The position numbers and the translations under genes were made by a program. Of a stretch of 64,000 nucleotides of DNA, positions 54,601-62,856 are shown one piece after another. The DNA is taken from NCBI GenBank assembly GCA_903904685.1, contig CAIVDS010000026.1, forward strand, positions 62,001 to 126,000, given 5' to 3'. How positions within the stretch are numbered: the stretch's first letter is position 1; every line of letters begins with the position of its first letter. The notes beneath the pieces are model-generated. The model ran no database searches. It saw only the letters and a list, made by a program, of their open reading frames with translations, and had not been told where the DNA came from. The DNA comes from an uncultured Verrucomicrobiota bacterium. GTDB taxonomy: Bacteria; Verrucomicrobiota; Verrucomicrobiia; Opitutales; Opitutaceae.

Positions 54601-55695
54601 ATGGCAGACCCAGCGATCTCCTCCCGCATCACCCTGAAGCAAGTCGCCGCCGAGGCCGGCGTGCATGTGTCCACCGCTTGGCGCGCGCTTAAAAACGACA
54701 CCTATGTTGATCCGGCAAAACGTGTGCACATCCGGGCGATCTCCGCACGGCTCGGTTACGTGCCCGATCCGATGCTAACGGCGCTCAGCCATTATCGCCG
54801 CAAGCTGCACACGCCGGCCTACCGCTCGACCTTCGCATGGGTGCATGCGTTCGCTAATCGGCACGGATGGCAACAGGCGGTGCATATCAGGGGCTATCAC
54901 GAAGGCGCGACCACCTTCGCCGCATCGATGGGCTACAAGCTGGAGGAGTTCTGGCTCACCGAACCGGGCCTGAGTCCGAAACGTGCGCGCGAGGTGCTGC
55001 TTGCGCGCAACATCCGCGGACTGATCTTTGCTCCGCAGCCCGATGCAAAAATGGAGCTCAAACTGCCGGTGGAGGCCTTTGCCGGCGTGGCCATCGGCTA
55101 TTCGCTGGTGTCACCCTGCCTTCATATCGTGGCAAACCACCAGCATGGTTCCACGCTCACCTGTTTGCGGGAGTTGTGCCACCTCGGCCATAGTCGCATC
55201 GGCATGGTGAGCGCGTCGGAGACGCTGCGACGCGCCGAGCACAATTTCGAGACGCCCTACTGCCTGTTCAAGGACACCCAGCCGGAGAGCCGGAAAATCC
55301 CCCTGTTCACCATCGAGGGGCGTGACGAACCGGCGGTCGTCAACCCCTGGCGCGAGCGCTTCCTCGCATGGATCGAACGCCATCGGCCCACCGCGATTAT
55401 CTCGACCGTGTCCGAGGTGAAGACCTGGCTGAAAGGCGCCGGCTACGACATTCCAAACGACATCGGCATCGTGACATTGTCCCGCGTGTTCGATCCGGAC
55501 TGGTCGGGCATCGACCAACAGGAGAAGGAAATCGGCGCTCGTGCGGTGGAGTTGTTGATCAGTCTTTTCCAATCCGGCGAACGCGGCGTCCCGGCCACGC
55601 CGCTTCGCCTGCTCGTCGAGGGCCGCTGGATCGAAACCGGTACCGTCAAGAAACTGGGCCCACCCGCGACGGAACTGCTGAAGCGCCTTTTCTGA
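54601..55695 (+). CDS. LacI-family transcriptional regulator
   Basis: A 364-residue repressor. The N-terminal LacI HTH is SRITLKQVAAEAGVHVSTAWRALKNDTYVDPAKRVHIRAISARLGYVPDPM at residues 8-58, with the hinge. The next segment LTALSHYRRKLHTPAYRSTFAWVHAFANRHGWQQ is the variant seen in Verrucomicrobia LacI-type proteins, which carry an unusual sequence after the hinge. A periplasmic-binding-like domain follows (NIRGLIFAPQPDA near 138, then CLRELCHLGHSRIGMVSASE). It is divergent from the uronate operon and most likely controls it. A terminator follows. Confidence 0.9.
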   Translation: MADPAISSRITLKQVAAEAGVHVSTAWRALKNDTYVDPAKRVHIRAISARLGYVPDPMLTALSHYRRKLHTPAYRSTFAWVHAFANRHGWQQAVHIRGYHEGATTFAASMGYKLEEFWLTEPGLSPKRAREVLLARNIRGLIFAPQPDAKMELKLPVEAFAGVAIGYSLVSPCLHIVANHQHGSTLTCLRELCHLGHSRIGMVSASETLRRAEHNFETPYCLFKDTQPESRKIPLFTIEGRDEPAVVNPWRERFLAWIERHRPTAIISTVSEVKTWLKGAGYDIPNDIGIVTLSRVFDPDWSGIDQQEKEIGARAVELLISLFQSGERGVPATPLRLLVEGRWIETGTVKKLGPPATELLKRLF

Positions 55696-55705
55696 ACGCA
55701 CAAAA

Positions 55706-55731
55706 AAGGCGCGCCCAGACGAACGCGCCTT
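55706..55731. terminator. Bidirectional terminator between LacI gene and argG
   Basis: AAGGCGCG pairs with CGCGCCTT around a ten-base loop, with A-run before and T/A-run after (aaaaaa ... ttgaaaaa). It serves both converging genes. Confidence 0.75.
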
Positions 55732-55757
55732 GAAAAATCCACGGTGGAGAACGCGAT

Positions 55758-56984
55758 TCAGACCTTGGGTCCGCCCTGCGAAAGGTTGCGCGCGCGGAGG
55801 CGGAGCCCATTGAGGCGGATGAAACCGGTCGCGTCGCTCTGGTTATACCAGCTCTTCACGCCTTCCATCGACGCGATCTTGTCGTCGTAAAGCGAATACT
55901 TCGACTTGCGTCCGGTGGTGATGATGTTGCCCTTGTAGAGCTTGAGGCGGACGGTGCCTGAAACAAACTTCTGCGTCTCGTCCACGAGCGCCTGTAAGGC
56001 CTCGCGCTCGGGGGCGAACCAGAATCCGTTGTAAACAAGCTCGGCGTATTTCGGGATGAGGCTGTCGCGCAGGTGCTCGACCTCGCGGTCGAGGGTAAGA
56101 CTTTCGATCTGCTTGTGCGCCTGCATGAGGATGGTGCCGCCCGGAGTCTCGTAGACGCCGCGGCTCTTCATGCCGACGAAACGGTTCTCGACGAGGTCAA
56201 CGCGGCCGATGCCGTGTTTGCCACCAAGTTTGTTGAGGGTCTTCAGGACATTGCCGGGGGTAAGCTTCTTGCCGTTCACAGCGACGCAATCGCCCTTCAC
56301 GAACTCAAGCTCGACGTATTCAGCCTTGTCGGGCGCGTCCTCGGGAGAGACAGAGAGTTTGAACATCGCCTTGTTCTCCTTGGTGGTCGGATCAAACCAA
56401 GGGTCTTCGAGAATGCCTGCCTCGTAGGAAATATGGAGAAGATTGCGATCCATCGAGTAGGGCTTCTTGAGCGAAGCCTCGACGGGGATATTGTGCTTGG
56501 CGCAGTAGGCGATCATCTCGGCGCGCCCAGGGAACTCGGCGCGGTAGTTCTCCATCTTCCACGGAGCGATGATGGTGAGATCAGGGGCGAGTGCCATGTA
56601 GGTAAGCTCAAAGCGGCACTGGTCGTTGCCCTTGCCAGTGGCTCCGTGCGCGACGGTGTCGGCATTTTCCTTGCGTGCGATGTCAACCTGGGCCTTGGCA
56701 ATGAGCGGGCGGGCGATCGACGTGCCGAGGTAGTATTGCCCCTCGTAAACCGCGTTGGCGCGGATCATCGGGTAGATGTAGTTCTTCGCGAACTCCTCGA
56801 CCAGATCGAGGGTGTAATGCTTGGAGGCACCGGTCTTCTTGGCTTTTTTGTCGAGGCCCTTCAGTTCCTCTTCTTGGCCGACATCGGCCGCAAAAGTGAC
56901 GATTTCGGCGTCATAAGTTTCCTTGAGCCATTTGACGATGACCGAGGTGTCGAGGCCACCAGAGTAGGCGAGAACGATTTTCAT
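55758..56984 (-). CDS. argG: Argininosuccinate synthase
   Basis: A 408-residue enzyme that joins citrulline and aspartate with ATP, the penultimate step of arginine synthesis. [17 protein letters not shown] (PP-loop) opens it. [18 protein letters not shown] near residue 113, AELDTF-type loops, and the tail stretch [33 protein letters not shown] complete the family. Length and motifs match type II ArgG. It follows argF by 24 bases. Confidence 0.97.
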   Translation of the reverse strand: MKIVLAYSGGLDTSVIVKWLKETYDAEIVTFAADVGQEEELKGLDKKAKKTGASKHYTLDLVEEFAKNYIYPMIRANAVYEGQYYLGTSIARPLIAKAQVDIARKENADTVAHGATGKGNDQCRFELTYMALAPDLTIIAPWKMENYRAEFPGRAEMIAYCAKHNIPVEASLKKPYSMDRNLLHISYEAGILEDPWFDPTTKENKAMFKLSVSPEDAPDKAEYVELEFVKGDCVAVNGKKLTPGNVLKTLNKLGGKHGIGRVDLVENRFVGMKSRGVYETPGGTILMQAHKQIESLTLDREVEHLRDSLIPKYAELVYNGFWFAPEREALQALVDETQKFVSGTVRLKLYKGNIITTGRKSKYSLYDDKIASMEGVKSWYNQSDATGFIRLNGLRLRARNLSQGGPKV

Positions 56985-57008
56985 ACGATTAAAATAGGAC
57001 TGAAAATT

Positions 57009-57974
57009 TCAGGCGCGAAACTGCTGCGCGAGCGTGGCCATGATGGCTTTTTGCACGTGGAGGCGGTTTTCCGCCTGATCAAAAATAATAGAGCGCGGGT
57101 TATCTAGGACCACCTGTTCTACTTCCTCGCCGGGATGGGCCGGCAGGCAATGCATGAACAATGCATCGGGCTTGGCGGCGGCGAAGAGTTTACCCGTGAC
57201 AGCGTAGGGGGACATTTGCGCGATGCGCTGTTTGGCTTCTTGTTCTTTGCCCATGCTTACCCAGACATCGGTATAAACCACATCGGCGTCTTTCACGGCT
57301 TCAAATGGGTCGGATGTGAAATGGTAATTCTTGGCTAGGCCTTCTCGTTTGAGCAGTGCGTCGATCTCGGCGGACGGCTCAAAGCCTTTCGGCCCAGCCA
57401 ACGATATATCCATGCCGAAAACCGTGGTTCCGAGGATCCATGAGTTGGCCATGTTGCAGGCGGTGTCGCCCAAGAACGCAATTTTACGGCCCTTGAGCGA
57501 AGCAAACAGGTCGCCGCCTTTGGGCGACCAGCGTTCGGCCATGGTGAACGCATCAGCGTAAATCTGACAGGGATGCAAAAAATCCGTGAGGGCGTTGATC
57601 ACGGGAATCGTGCCTGATGCTGCCAGCCGCTCGACCTCGGAGTGATCGTAGGTCCGCACGATCAAGCCATGCACGAAACGCGAGAGCACTCGTGCGGTGT
57701 CTTCGACAGATTCGCCGCGACCGAACTGGATGTCGTTTTTGTTGAGGAAAAGAGGATTGCCGCCGAGTTCATGGACCCCGACCTCAAACGAAACGCGCGT
57801 GCGGGTGCTGGACTTGGAAAAAATGAGCGCCCACGTCTGATGTTGAAGCACCGGAGGCGTATGCCGACCGCGCCGTTGCTTAAGGTTCCGGGCCAGCGCA
57901 AAGACTTCGGCCACTTCGTGCGGCTTGAAGTCCGTCTCTTTGAGAAAGTGCTTCATGGAAAAAGAAGCGGTCAT
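57009..57974 (-). CDS. argF: Ornithine carbamoyltransferase
   Basis: A 321-residue enzyme that makes citrulline from ornithine and carbamoyl phosphate. The carbamoyl-phosphate motif SKSSTRTRVSFEVG is near residue 52, ALTDFLHPCQIYAD near 131 binds carbamoyl phosphate, and FMHCLPAHPGEEV near 272 holds the ornithine-loop Cys. Start ATG 57974 gives MTASFSMKHF; ATG 57956 starts closer to the family opening MKHFLKETDF and may be real. It lies between argD and argG. Confidence 0.96.
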   Translation of the reverse strand: MTASFSMKHFLKETDFKPHEVAEVFALARNLKQRRGRHTPPVLQHQTWALIFSKSSTRTRVSFEVGVHELGGNPLFLNKNDIQFGRGESVEDTARVLSRFVHGLIVRTYDHSEVERLAASGTIPVINALTDFLHPCQIYADAFTMAERWSPKGGDLFASLKGRKIAFLGDTACNMANSWILGTTVFGMDISLAGPKGFEPSAEIDALLKREGLAKNYHFTSDPFEAVKDADVVYTDVWVSMGKEQEAKQRIAQMSPYAVTGKLFAAAKPDALFMHCLPAHPGEEVEQVVLDNPRSIIFDQAENRLHVQKAIMATLAQQFRA

Positions 57975-58024
57975 GAGTAGCCGATCGGCCGCTCTCCTAC
58001 GAGAGCAAAATCCACGCCGTGCCG

Positions 58025-59245
58025 TTATGCTTTTGCGGCCAGCACCGTGCGAATAATCACCACCGCTTGCGCCAACTCCTCGGGCGTGGCGGTGAGCGGG
58101 GGCAACAGGCGGATGACGTTCCCACCCGCCGAAGGCGCGAGCAGACCAGCTTCGCGCAATGCGGCAACGTAGGGCGTCGGGTCGCTGCCAAGTTGCAGTC
58201 CCACCATGTAACCACGACCACGCACACCCAGCACCTGCGCAGGAAAGTCATTCGCGAGCTGCTTAAGCGCCATGATCCATGTCACGCTGTTGAGAGTCAC
58301 TTTTTCAAAAAGACGCTCCTTTTCGAGCACATCGAGCACCGCGAGTGCCGCCGCGCAAGCGAGCGGCGTGCCGCCAAAGGTGGTGCCGTGCATTCCCGGT
58401 TGGAAGAGATCGGCGGCTTTCCCGCCAATCCAGATCGCGCCAATGGGAAACCCGCCGCCGAGTCCCTTGGCCATGCCGATGGCATCGGGGCGCACGCCCG
58501 CATGTTCGTAGGCGAAAAACTTGCCCGTGCGGCCGACACCACACTGCACCTCGTCAAGCATCAGGAGGAGATCATAGCGGTTGCACAGCTCGCGTAAGCC
58601 GAGCAGGAACTCCGTCGTGGCTGGATTCACCCCGCCCTCACCTTGGATGGTCTCGACGAAAATCGCCGCCGTCGTGTCGTCGATCAACGCCTCAAACGAG
58701 GCCAGGTTGTTCAATTCGCCGAACGCAAAGCCCGGCACCAGCGGACGGAAGCCCTGCTGGATTTTTTCCTGCGGTGTCGCACTCATGCCGCCGAACGTGC
58801 GTCCGTGAAACGCGCTCTTTGCGCAGACGACCTTGTAGATTTTACCTTCTTCACCACCGGCTTTCTTCATGCCGTGCAGACGCGCGAGCTTGAGCAGGCC
58901 TTCGTTGGCCTCCGCTCCGCTGTTGCAGAAAAAGACGCGGCCCGGCCCCGCGTAACCGACAAGACGGCGCGCAAGTTCCCCTTGGTTGGGATTGCGAAAA
59001 AGATTGCTCGTGTGAATGAGCTCGCCGGCCTGCCGCTGCACAGCGGCAACCCAGTGCGGGTGGCAGTGCCCCAGCGCGCTCACCGCGATGCCCGAGGTAA
59101 AATCAAGGAACTTGCGCCCCTGATCATCCCATACGGACGAACCGCTGCCACGCACCAACGTCAGTGCGGGCCGGCCATAATTCTTCAATACATGCGCGTC
59201 GTAAAGATCGGCGGTGTTGGTGCGGGTGATTTCAGCCAGACTCAT
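58025..59245 (-). CDS. argD: Acetylornithine aminotransferase
   Basis: A 406-residue PLP-dependent class III aminotransferase. HVLKNYGRPALTLVRGSGSSVWDDQGRKFLDFTSGIAV is the opening. FHGRTFGGMSATPQEK near residue 145 is the family stretch, LLLMLDEVQCGVGRTGKFFAYEHAGVRPDAIGMAKGLGGG near 240 contains the PLP Lys, and GTTFGGTPLACAAALAVLD follows. It acts on N-acetylglutamate semialdehyde. It is 4 bases after argB and 50 before argF. Confidence 0.96.
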   Translation of the reverse strand: MSLAEITRTNTADLYDAHVLKNYGRPALTLVRGSGSSVWDDQGRKFLDFTSGIAVSALGHCHPHWVAAVQRQAGELIHTSNLFRNPNQGELARRLVGYAGPGRVFFCNSGAEANEGLLKLARLHGMKKAGGEEGKIYKVVCAKSAFHGRTFGGMSATPQEKIQQGFRPLVPGFAFGELNNLASFEALIDDTTAAIFVETIQGEGGVNPATTEFLLGLRELCNRYDLLLMLDEVQCGVGRTGKFFAYEHAGVRPDAIGMAKGLGGGFPIGAIWIGGKAADLFQPGMHGTTFGGTPLACAAALAVLDVLEKERLFEKVTLNSVTWIMALKQLANDFPAQVLGVRGRGYMVGLQLGSDPTPYVAALREAGLLAPSAGGNVIRLLPPLTATPEELAQAVVIIRTVLAAKA

Positions 59246-59249
59246 GATA

Positions 59250-60134
59250 TTAACCGTGCGCTATTTCCGTGCCAATACCCTTGTCCGTGAAAATCTCGAG
59301 CAGGAGTGAGTGCGCAAGACGCCCGTCGATGAAATGGACGCGCTGCACGCCTTCCTGCAGGGCGCGCACGGCGCTCAGAACTTTTGGCCGCATGCCCTTA
59401 TCGATGACGCCTTTCTTTTTAAGTTCATCGACCTGGGAGACCTTGAGCGTGGAGATGAGCGAATCGGCATCCGGAGGATTGGAGAGCAACCCGGGCACAT
59501 CACTCATGTAAACGAGACGTCGGGCATGCAGCGCGCTTGCGACGCGGCCGGCGACGAGGTCGGCATTCACGTTGTAAGGCTTGCCATCGAGTCCTTCGGC
59601 GACAGGGGAGATCACCGGCACGAAGCCTTCAGCGATTTCTTTTTTGATCAGCTTTACCTTCACCTCAGTGACCTCGCCTACGTAGCCGAGGTCGACGGGA
59701 TCGCCGTTGTCGTCAACGAGCAGTTTCTCGCAAACAAGCACGCTGTCACCCGCCAGCCCCTTGGGCTTGGCATTGGCCAATGCGATGGCATCGCACACGT
59801 CCTTGTTTACGATTTCATTCAGCGTTTTTTTAACGATGCCAACGGTAGCTTCGTCGGTGATGCGCATGCCGTTCGGGGCAAATTGCGACTTCAGGCCGGA
59901 CGACTCCATGGCCTTGGTGATGGCCTTGCCGCCGCCATGGACGACGACGACGTTGATGCCGACCGCCGCGAGAAACGCGATGTCATAGGCGACTCGGTTG
60001 CGCCCGGCCGGATCGGGGTCGTCCATGAAGCTGCCGCCGTATTTAATGACGAAGATCGAGCCGCGAAAGTCTTGGATATAGGGCAGGGCTTCGAGGAGCA
60101 CCTTTGCTTTGGTGGTGATTTCGGTGACGTTCAC
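59250..60134 (-). CDS. argB: Acetylglutamate kinase
   Basis: A 294-residue amino acid kinase that phosphorylates N-acetylglutamate in arginine synthesis. [16 protein letters not shown] and [23 protein letters not shown] near residue 63 are the kinase-loop motifs. [46 protein letters not shown] near 143 binds substrate. First gene of argB-argD-argF-argG on the minus strand, divergent from argJ. It is a likely feedback-controlled step if the N-terminal helix extends, but here it is short. Confidence 0.97.
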   Translation of the reverse strand: MNVTEITTKAKVLLEALPYIQDFRGSIFVIKYGGSFMDDPDPAGRNRVAYDIAFLAAVGINVVVVHGGGKAITKAMESSGLKSQFAPNGMRITDEATVGIVKKTLNEIVNKDVCDAIALANAKPKGLAGDSVLVCEKLLVDDNGDPVDLGYVGEVTEVKVKLIKKEIAEGFVPVISPVAEGLDGKPYNVNADLVAGRVASALHARRLVYMSDVPGLLSNPPDADSLISTLKVSQVDELKKKGVIDKGMRPKVLSAVRALQEGVQRVHFIDGRLAHSLLLEIFTDKGIGTEIAHG

Positions 60135-60188
60135 GGGCTATATTGGGTAACAAGGGGTAAATCATGCACGCCCCGCATTTCCATCTTA

Positions 60189-60198
60189 TTTCGCGAAA
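60189..60198. promoter_or_regulatory. Palindrome tttcgcgaaa between argB and argJ
   Basis: A perfect ten-base palindrome, TTTCGCGAAA, lies in the 144-base divergent region, with a nearby AATTCGCGCAA partial copy at 60207-60217. It could be a shared control site for both arginine units. Nothing matches a known arginine operator closely. Confidence 0.25.
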
Positions 60199-60278
60199 CA
60201 ATGGAGAATTCGCGCAACCGTCACGCAGTGCGCAAAGAATCGGCTTCACTCCACGCGGCACTCCGACACTTGTGAAGC

Positions 60279-61595
60279 GTGCCCAGCACCGCTCTTACCT
60301 TTTCCTCGCGCGCGGAACACCGCGCATGGCTCGCCTCCCAAGCCGCGCTGCCGCGCGGTTTTCGTGTCGGCACGACACGCTTCGACTTTGTGCCCAAGGA
60401 GGCGCCCAAGCCAGCCAGGATGACGCTCACGCTCATCGCGCCGGACAAGCCCACGGCGGACTTCGCCGTGATGTTTACAAATAATGCGTTTCCAGGCGCA
60501 CCCGTGATCGTCGGCCGACAGCGACTCGCAGAACCCGTGCTCGGCGCCATCATCGTTAACAACAAAATTTCCAATGTATGCGCCCCCGGAGGTGTTGAAA
60601 CCGCCGAGCAGGTGTGCGCCGAGACCGCAAAGTTGCTCGGCCTGCCCGCGACCGCCGTTTTGCCTAGTTCAACCGGCGTGATCGGCTGGACGCTGCCCGC
60701 CGCCGACATGATCCGGCATCTTCCAGAAGCCGCTGCGGCGCTCGCCGGAGGCTCGATTCTCCCGGCCGCCGAGGGCATCGTGACGACCGATCTTTATCCC
60801 AAAATCCGCAGCGCCACCGTCGGCGCTGGGCGCATCGTGGGCATCGCCAAGGGTGCGGGTATGATCGAGCCGAACCTGGCGACGATGCTGGTCTATATCC
60901 TCACCGACCTCGCCGTTCCACGCGATGCATTGCGCGCGATGCTCTCGCGGGTGACCGCCACCAGTTTCAACGCCATCAGCATCGACAGCGACACGAGCAC
61001 CTCCGACACGGTCGCGCTCGTCTCGTCCGGCATGGTGCCCTGCGAGGATCCGGCGGCGTTTGAAGCCGCCCTCGCTCTGGTATGCCGCGATCTCGCCGAG
61101 GACGTCGTGCGCAACGGCGAAGGGGTGCGTCACGTCATCCGCGTGCAGATCCAAAACGCGGCCACGCCCACCCTCGCCCGCGCTCTCGGCAAGGCGATCG
61201 TCAACGCGCCTCTCTTCAAGTGCGCCGTCGCGGGCAACGATCCGAATGTCGGCCGTCTTGTGCAGGCCATCGGCAAACACGTGGGGGCCCACGCGCCCGG
61301 TACGGATTTGTCGCGGCTGCGCGCGACCATTGGCGGCATCGAGATTTTTTCGAACGGAGTCTTCCGCCTGAACCCCGAGAAGGAGACCGCGCTGGTGGCA
61401 CACCTGCGCGGAGCGGAACTCTACGCAAGCGCACCGCCCAAGGACGGCGTGTTTGCGCCTCCTGTGGATTTTCCCCCGCACGAGCGCTGCGTGGAAATCG
61501 GCATCGACGTCGGATCAGGATCGGCCTCCGCCACCGTGCTTGGAGGCGACCTCACGCACGAGTATGTGAGCGAGAACGCCGACTACCGGAGCTGA
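60279..61595 (+). CDS. argJ: Bifunctional glutamate N-acetyltransferase/ornithine acetyltransferase
   Basis: A 438-residue ArgJ that recycles acetyl groups from acetylornithine to glutamate. FAVMFTNNAFPGAPVIVGRQRLAEPVLGAIIVNN near residue 62 and SSTGVIGWTLPAADMIRHLP near 127 match ArgJ. KGAGMIEPNLATMLVYILTD near 194 contains the autocleavage Thr of the ATM motif that splits the protein into two chains, and the tail AGNDPNVGRLVQAIGKHVG near 320 is also typical. The start codon is GTG 60279, with no better ATG. It is divergent from argB. With it present, ArgA is not needed for the cycle. Confidence 0.93.
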   Translation: MPSTALTFSSRAEHRAWLASQAALPRGFRVGTTRFDFVPKEAPKPARMTLTLIAPDKPTADFAVMFTNNAFPGAPVIVGRQRLAEPVLGAIIVNNKISNVCAPGGVETAEQVCAETAKLLGLPATAVLPSSTGVIGWTLPAADMIRHLPEAAAALAGGSILPAAEGIVTTDLYPKIRSATVGAGRIVGIAKGAGMIEPNLATMLVYILTDLAVPRDALRAMLSRVTATSFNAISIDSDTSTSDTVALVSSGMVPCEDPAAFEAALALVCRDLAEDVVRNGEGVRHVIRVQIQNAATPTLARALGKAIVNAPLFKCAVAGNDPNVGRLVQAIGKHVGAHAPGTDLSRLRATIGGIEIFSNGVFRLNPEKETALVAHLRGAELYASAPPKDGVFAPPVDFPPHERCVEIGIDVGSGSASATVLGGDLTHEYVSENADYRS

Positions 61596-61621
61596 AGCCG
61601 CCCGGACGGGATGCCCCTGCG

Positions 61622-62761
61622 CTACTGATTCACGTGAACCACGGTCGCCGGCGGGAAGCCGTTGAAGTAGGTCGCGCTCGCGTGGCTGTAGGCGCCGATA
61701 TTGACGCTGTAAACAAGATCGCCACGCTCTAATTCGGGCAGGTTTTCGGCCATTGAAACCACGTCGAGCGCATCGCAGGTCGGACCAAACACGCAGCTGA
61801 GCGAGGTCGGCCCCTTCTTGAAGGCCTTCACCGGATATTTGCAGTGATCGAAGATGACACCCGAGTAGGTGTGATAGACGCCATCGTTGATGTAGTAGCT
61901 CGTCTTGCCGTCGCGCACGGCCTTGCCGATCACCTTGGCAACGGAGGTGCCGCAGACGGCGGCGAGAAAGCGGCCGGGTTCGGCGAGAATCTGGATGTCC
62001 TTCGGAAAGAGCCGATCGAGTTCGTGGTTGATGACCTTCGCGAGCACGGGGAACGGCTTCACCGAGTCGTCATACGGCGCGGGAAAACCGCCGCCGATGT
62101 CGAGGAGGTTCATCTTGGTGTAGCCTCGGGCGCGGGCCTCCTTGAAGATGTTGGCGGAGAGGCTGAGCGCCTGCACGTAGTTGTCGAAGTTCGTCGTCTG
62201 GCTGCCGACGTGAAAGCTGACGCCCTCGACGGTGAGTCCGAGCTTGTCGGCGGCAAGGATGAGGTCGACAGCCTCACCGGGAGGCGCACCGAACTTGGAC
62301 GAGAGTTCGACCATCGCGCCGGTGTTGGGAACTTTCAAGCGCAACACGAGCCCGGCGTCGGGTGCATGCCGTTTGATTTTTTGTATTTCCTCGAGATTGT
62401 CGAAGGTGACGAGCGGCTTGTATTGGTTGAGCTCCTCCAGCGTCTCGGTGGGCTTCGTGGGATTCGCATAAATGATCTTGTCCCAAATCCAGTCCTGCCG
62501 CGCCTTCGCCGGAAGGTTCTTGATGTTGTCGTGGACGATCATGAACTCCGGCATCGAGGCCACGTCGAAACTCGCGCCCTCCCTGTAAAGCGTGCGGACA
62601 ATCGCGGGGTCGGGGTTGGCCTTGACGGCGTAATATACCTGCACGCGCGGCAGATGCTTCCGAAACAGGCGGTAGGCTTTCCGCAGAGCATCGTGATCCA
62701 CCACGAAAAGCGGTGTACCATGTTTTTTGCCGAGTTCTTGGAGCCGCTTGAGTGAGATCAT
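61622..62761 (-). CDS. Ornithine/lysine-type decarboxylase (fold type III)
   Basis: A 379-residue PLP decarboxylase of the eukaryotic-ODC-like group. RVQVYYAVKANPDPAIVRTL near residue 40 carries the PLP Lys, FHVGSQTTNFDNY near 177 and LLDIGGGFPAPYDD near 208 the phosphate loop, and LAEPGRFLAA near 249 the PLP glutamate. SCVFGPTCDALDVV near 320 has the ODC-type Cys-Asp substrate motif. It makes putrescine from ornithine or cadaverine from lysine. ATG 62761 starts the conserved domain, as the frame upstream to 63187 is not coding. It is 95 bases downstream of homospermidine synthase. Confidence 0.9.
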   Translation of the reverse strand: MISLKRLQELGKKHGTPLFVVDHDALRKAYRLFRKHLPRVQVYYAVKANPDPAIVRTLYREGASFDVASMPEFMIVHDNIKNLPAKARQDWIWDKIIYANPTKPTETLEELNQYKPLVTFDNLEEIQKIKRHAPDAGLVLRLKVPNTGAMVELSSKFGAPPGEAVDLILAADKLGLTVEGVSFHVGSQTTNFDNYVQALSLSANIFKEARARGYTKMNLLDIGGGFPAPYDDSVKPFPVLAKVINHELDRLFPKDIQILAEPGRFLAAVCGTSVAKVIGKAVRDGKTSYYINDGVYHTYSGVIFDHCKYPVKAFKKGPTSLSCVFGPTCDALDVVSMAENLPELERGDLVYSVNIGAYSHASATYFNGFPPATVVHVNQ

Positions 62762-62787
62762 GGTAGTGGAGTGTGTCTGGTTTATTT

Positions 62788-62822
62788 TGCCGGTCCGTCG
62801 GTTGGACGACAACGGACCGGCA
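62788..62822. other. Long hairpin between homospermidine synthase and decarboxylase genes
   Basis: TGCCGGTCCGT pairs perfectly with ACGGACCGGCA (11 base pairs) around a 13-base loop. On the transcribed minus strand it is followed by AAAATAAA, not a T-run, so it is not a normal terminator. It may be an RNA stability or control element in the polyamine operon. Confidence 0.5.
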
Positions 62823-62856
62823 TGGGGATTAAAAACCTTCGGCGTGCGCAGGCTAC

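Noticed and set aside
56073-57107. Plus-strand open frame over argG
   Set aside because: Antisense shadow; argG motifs run the full length of the minus strand.
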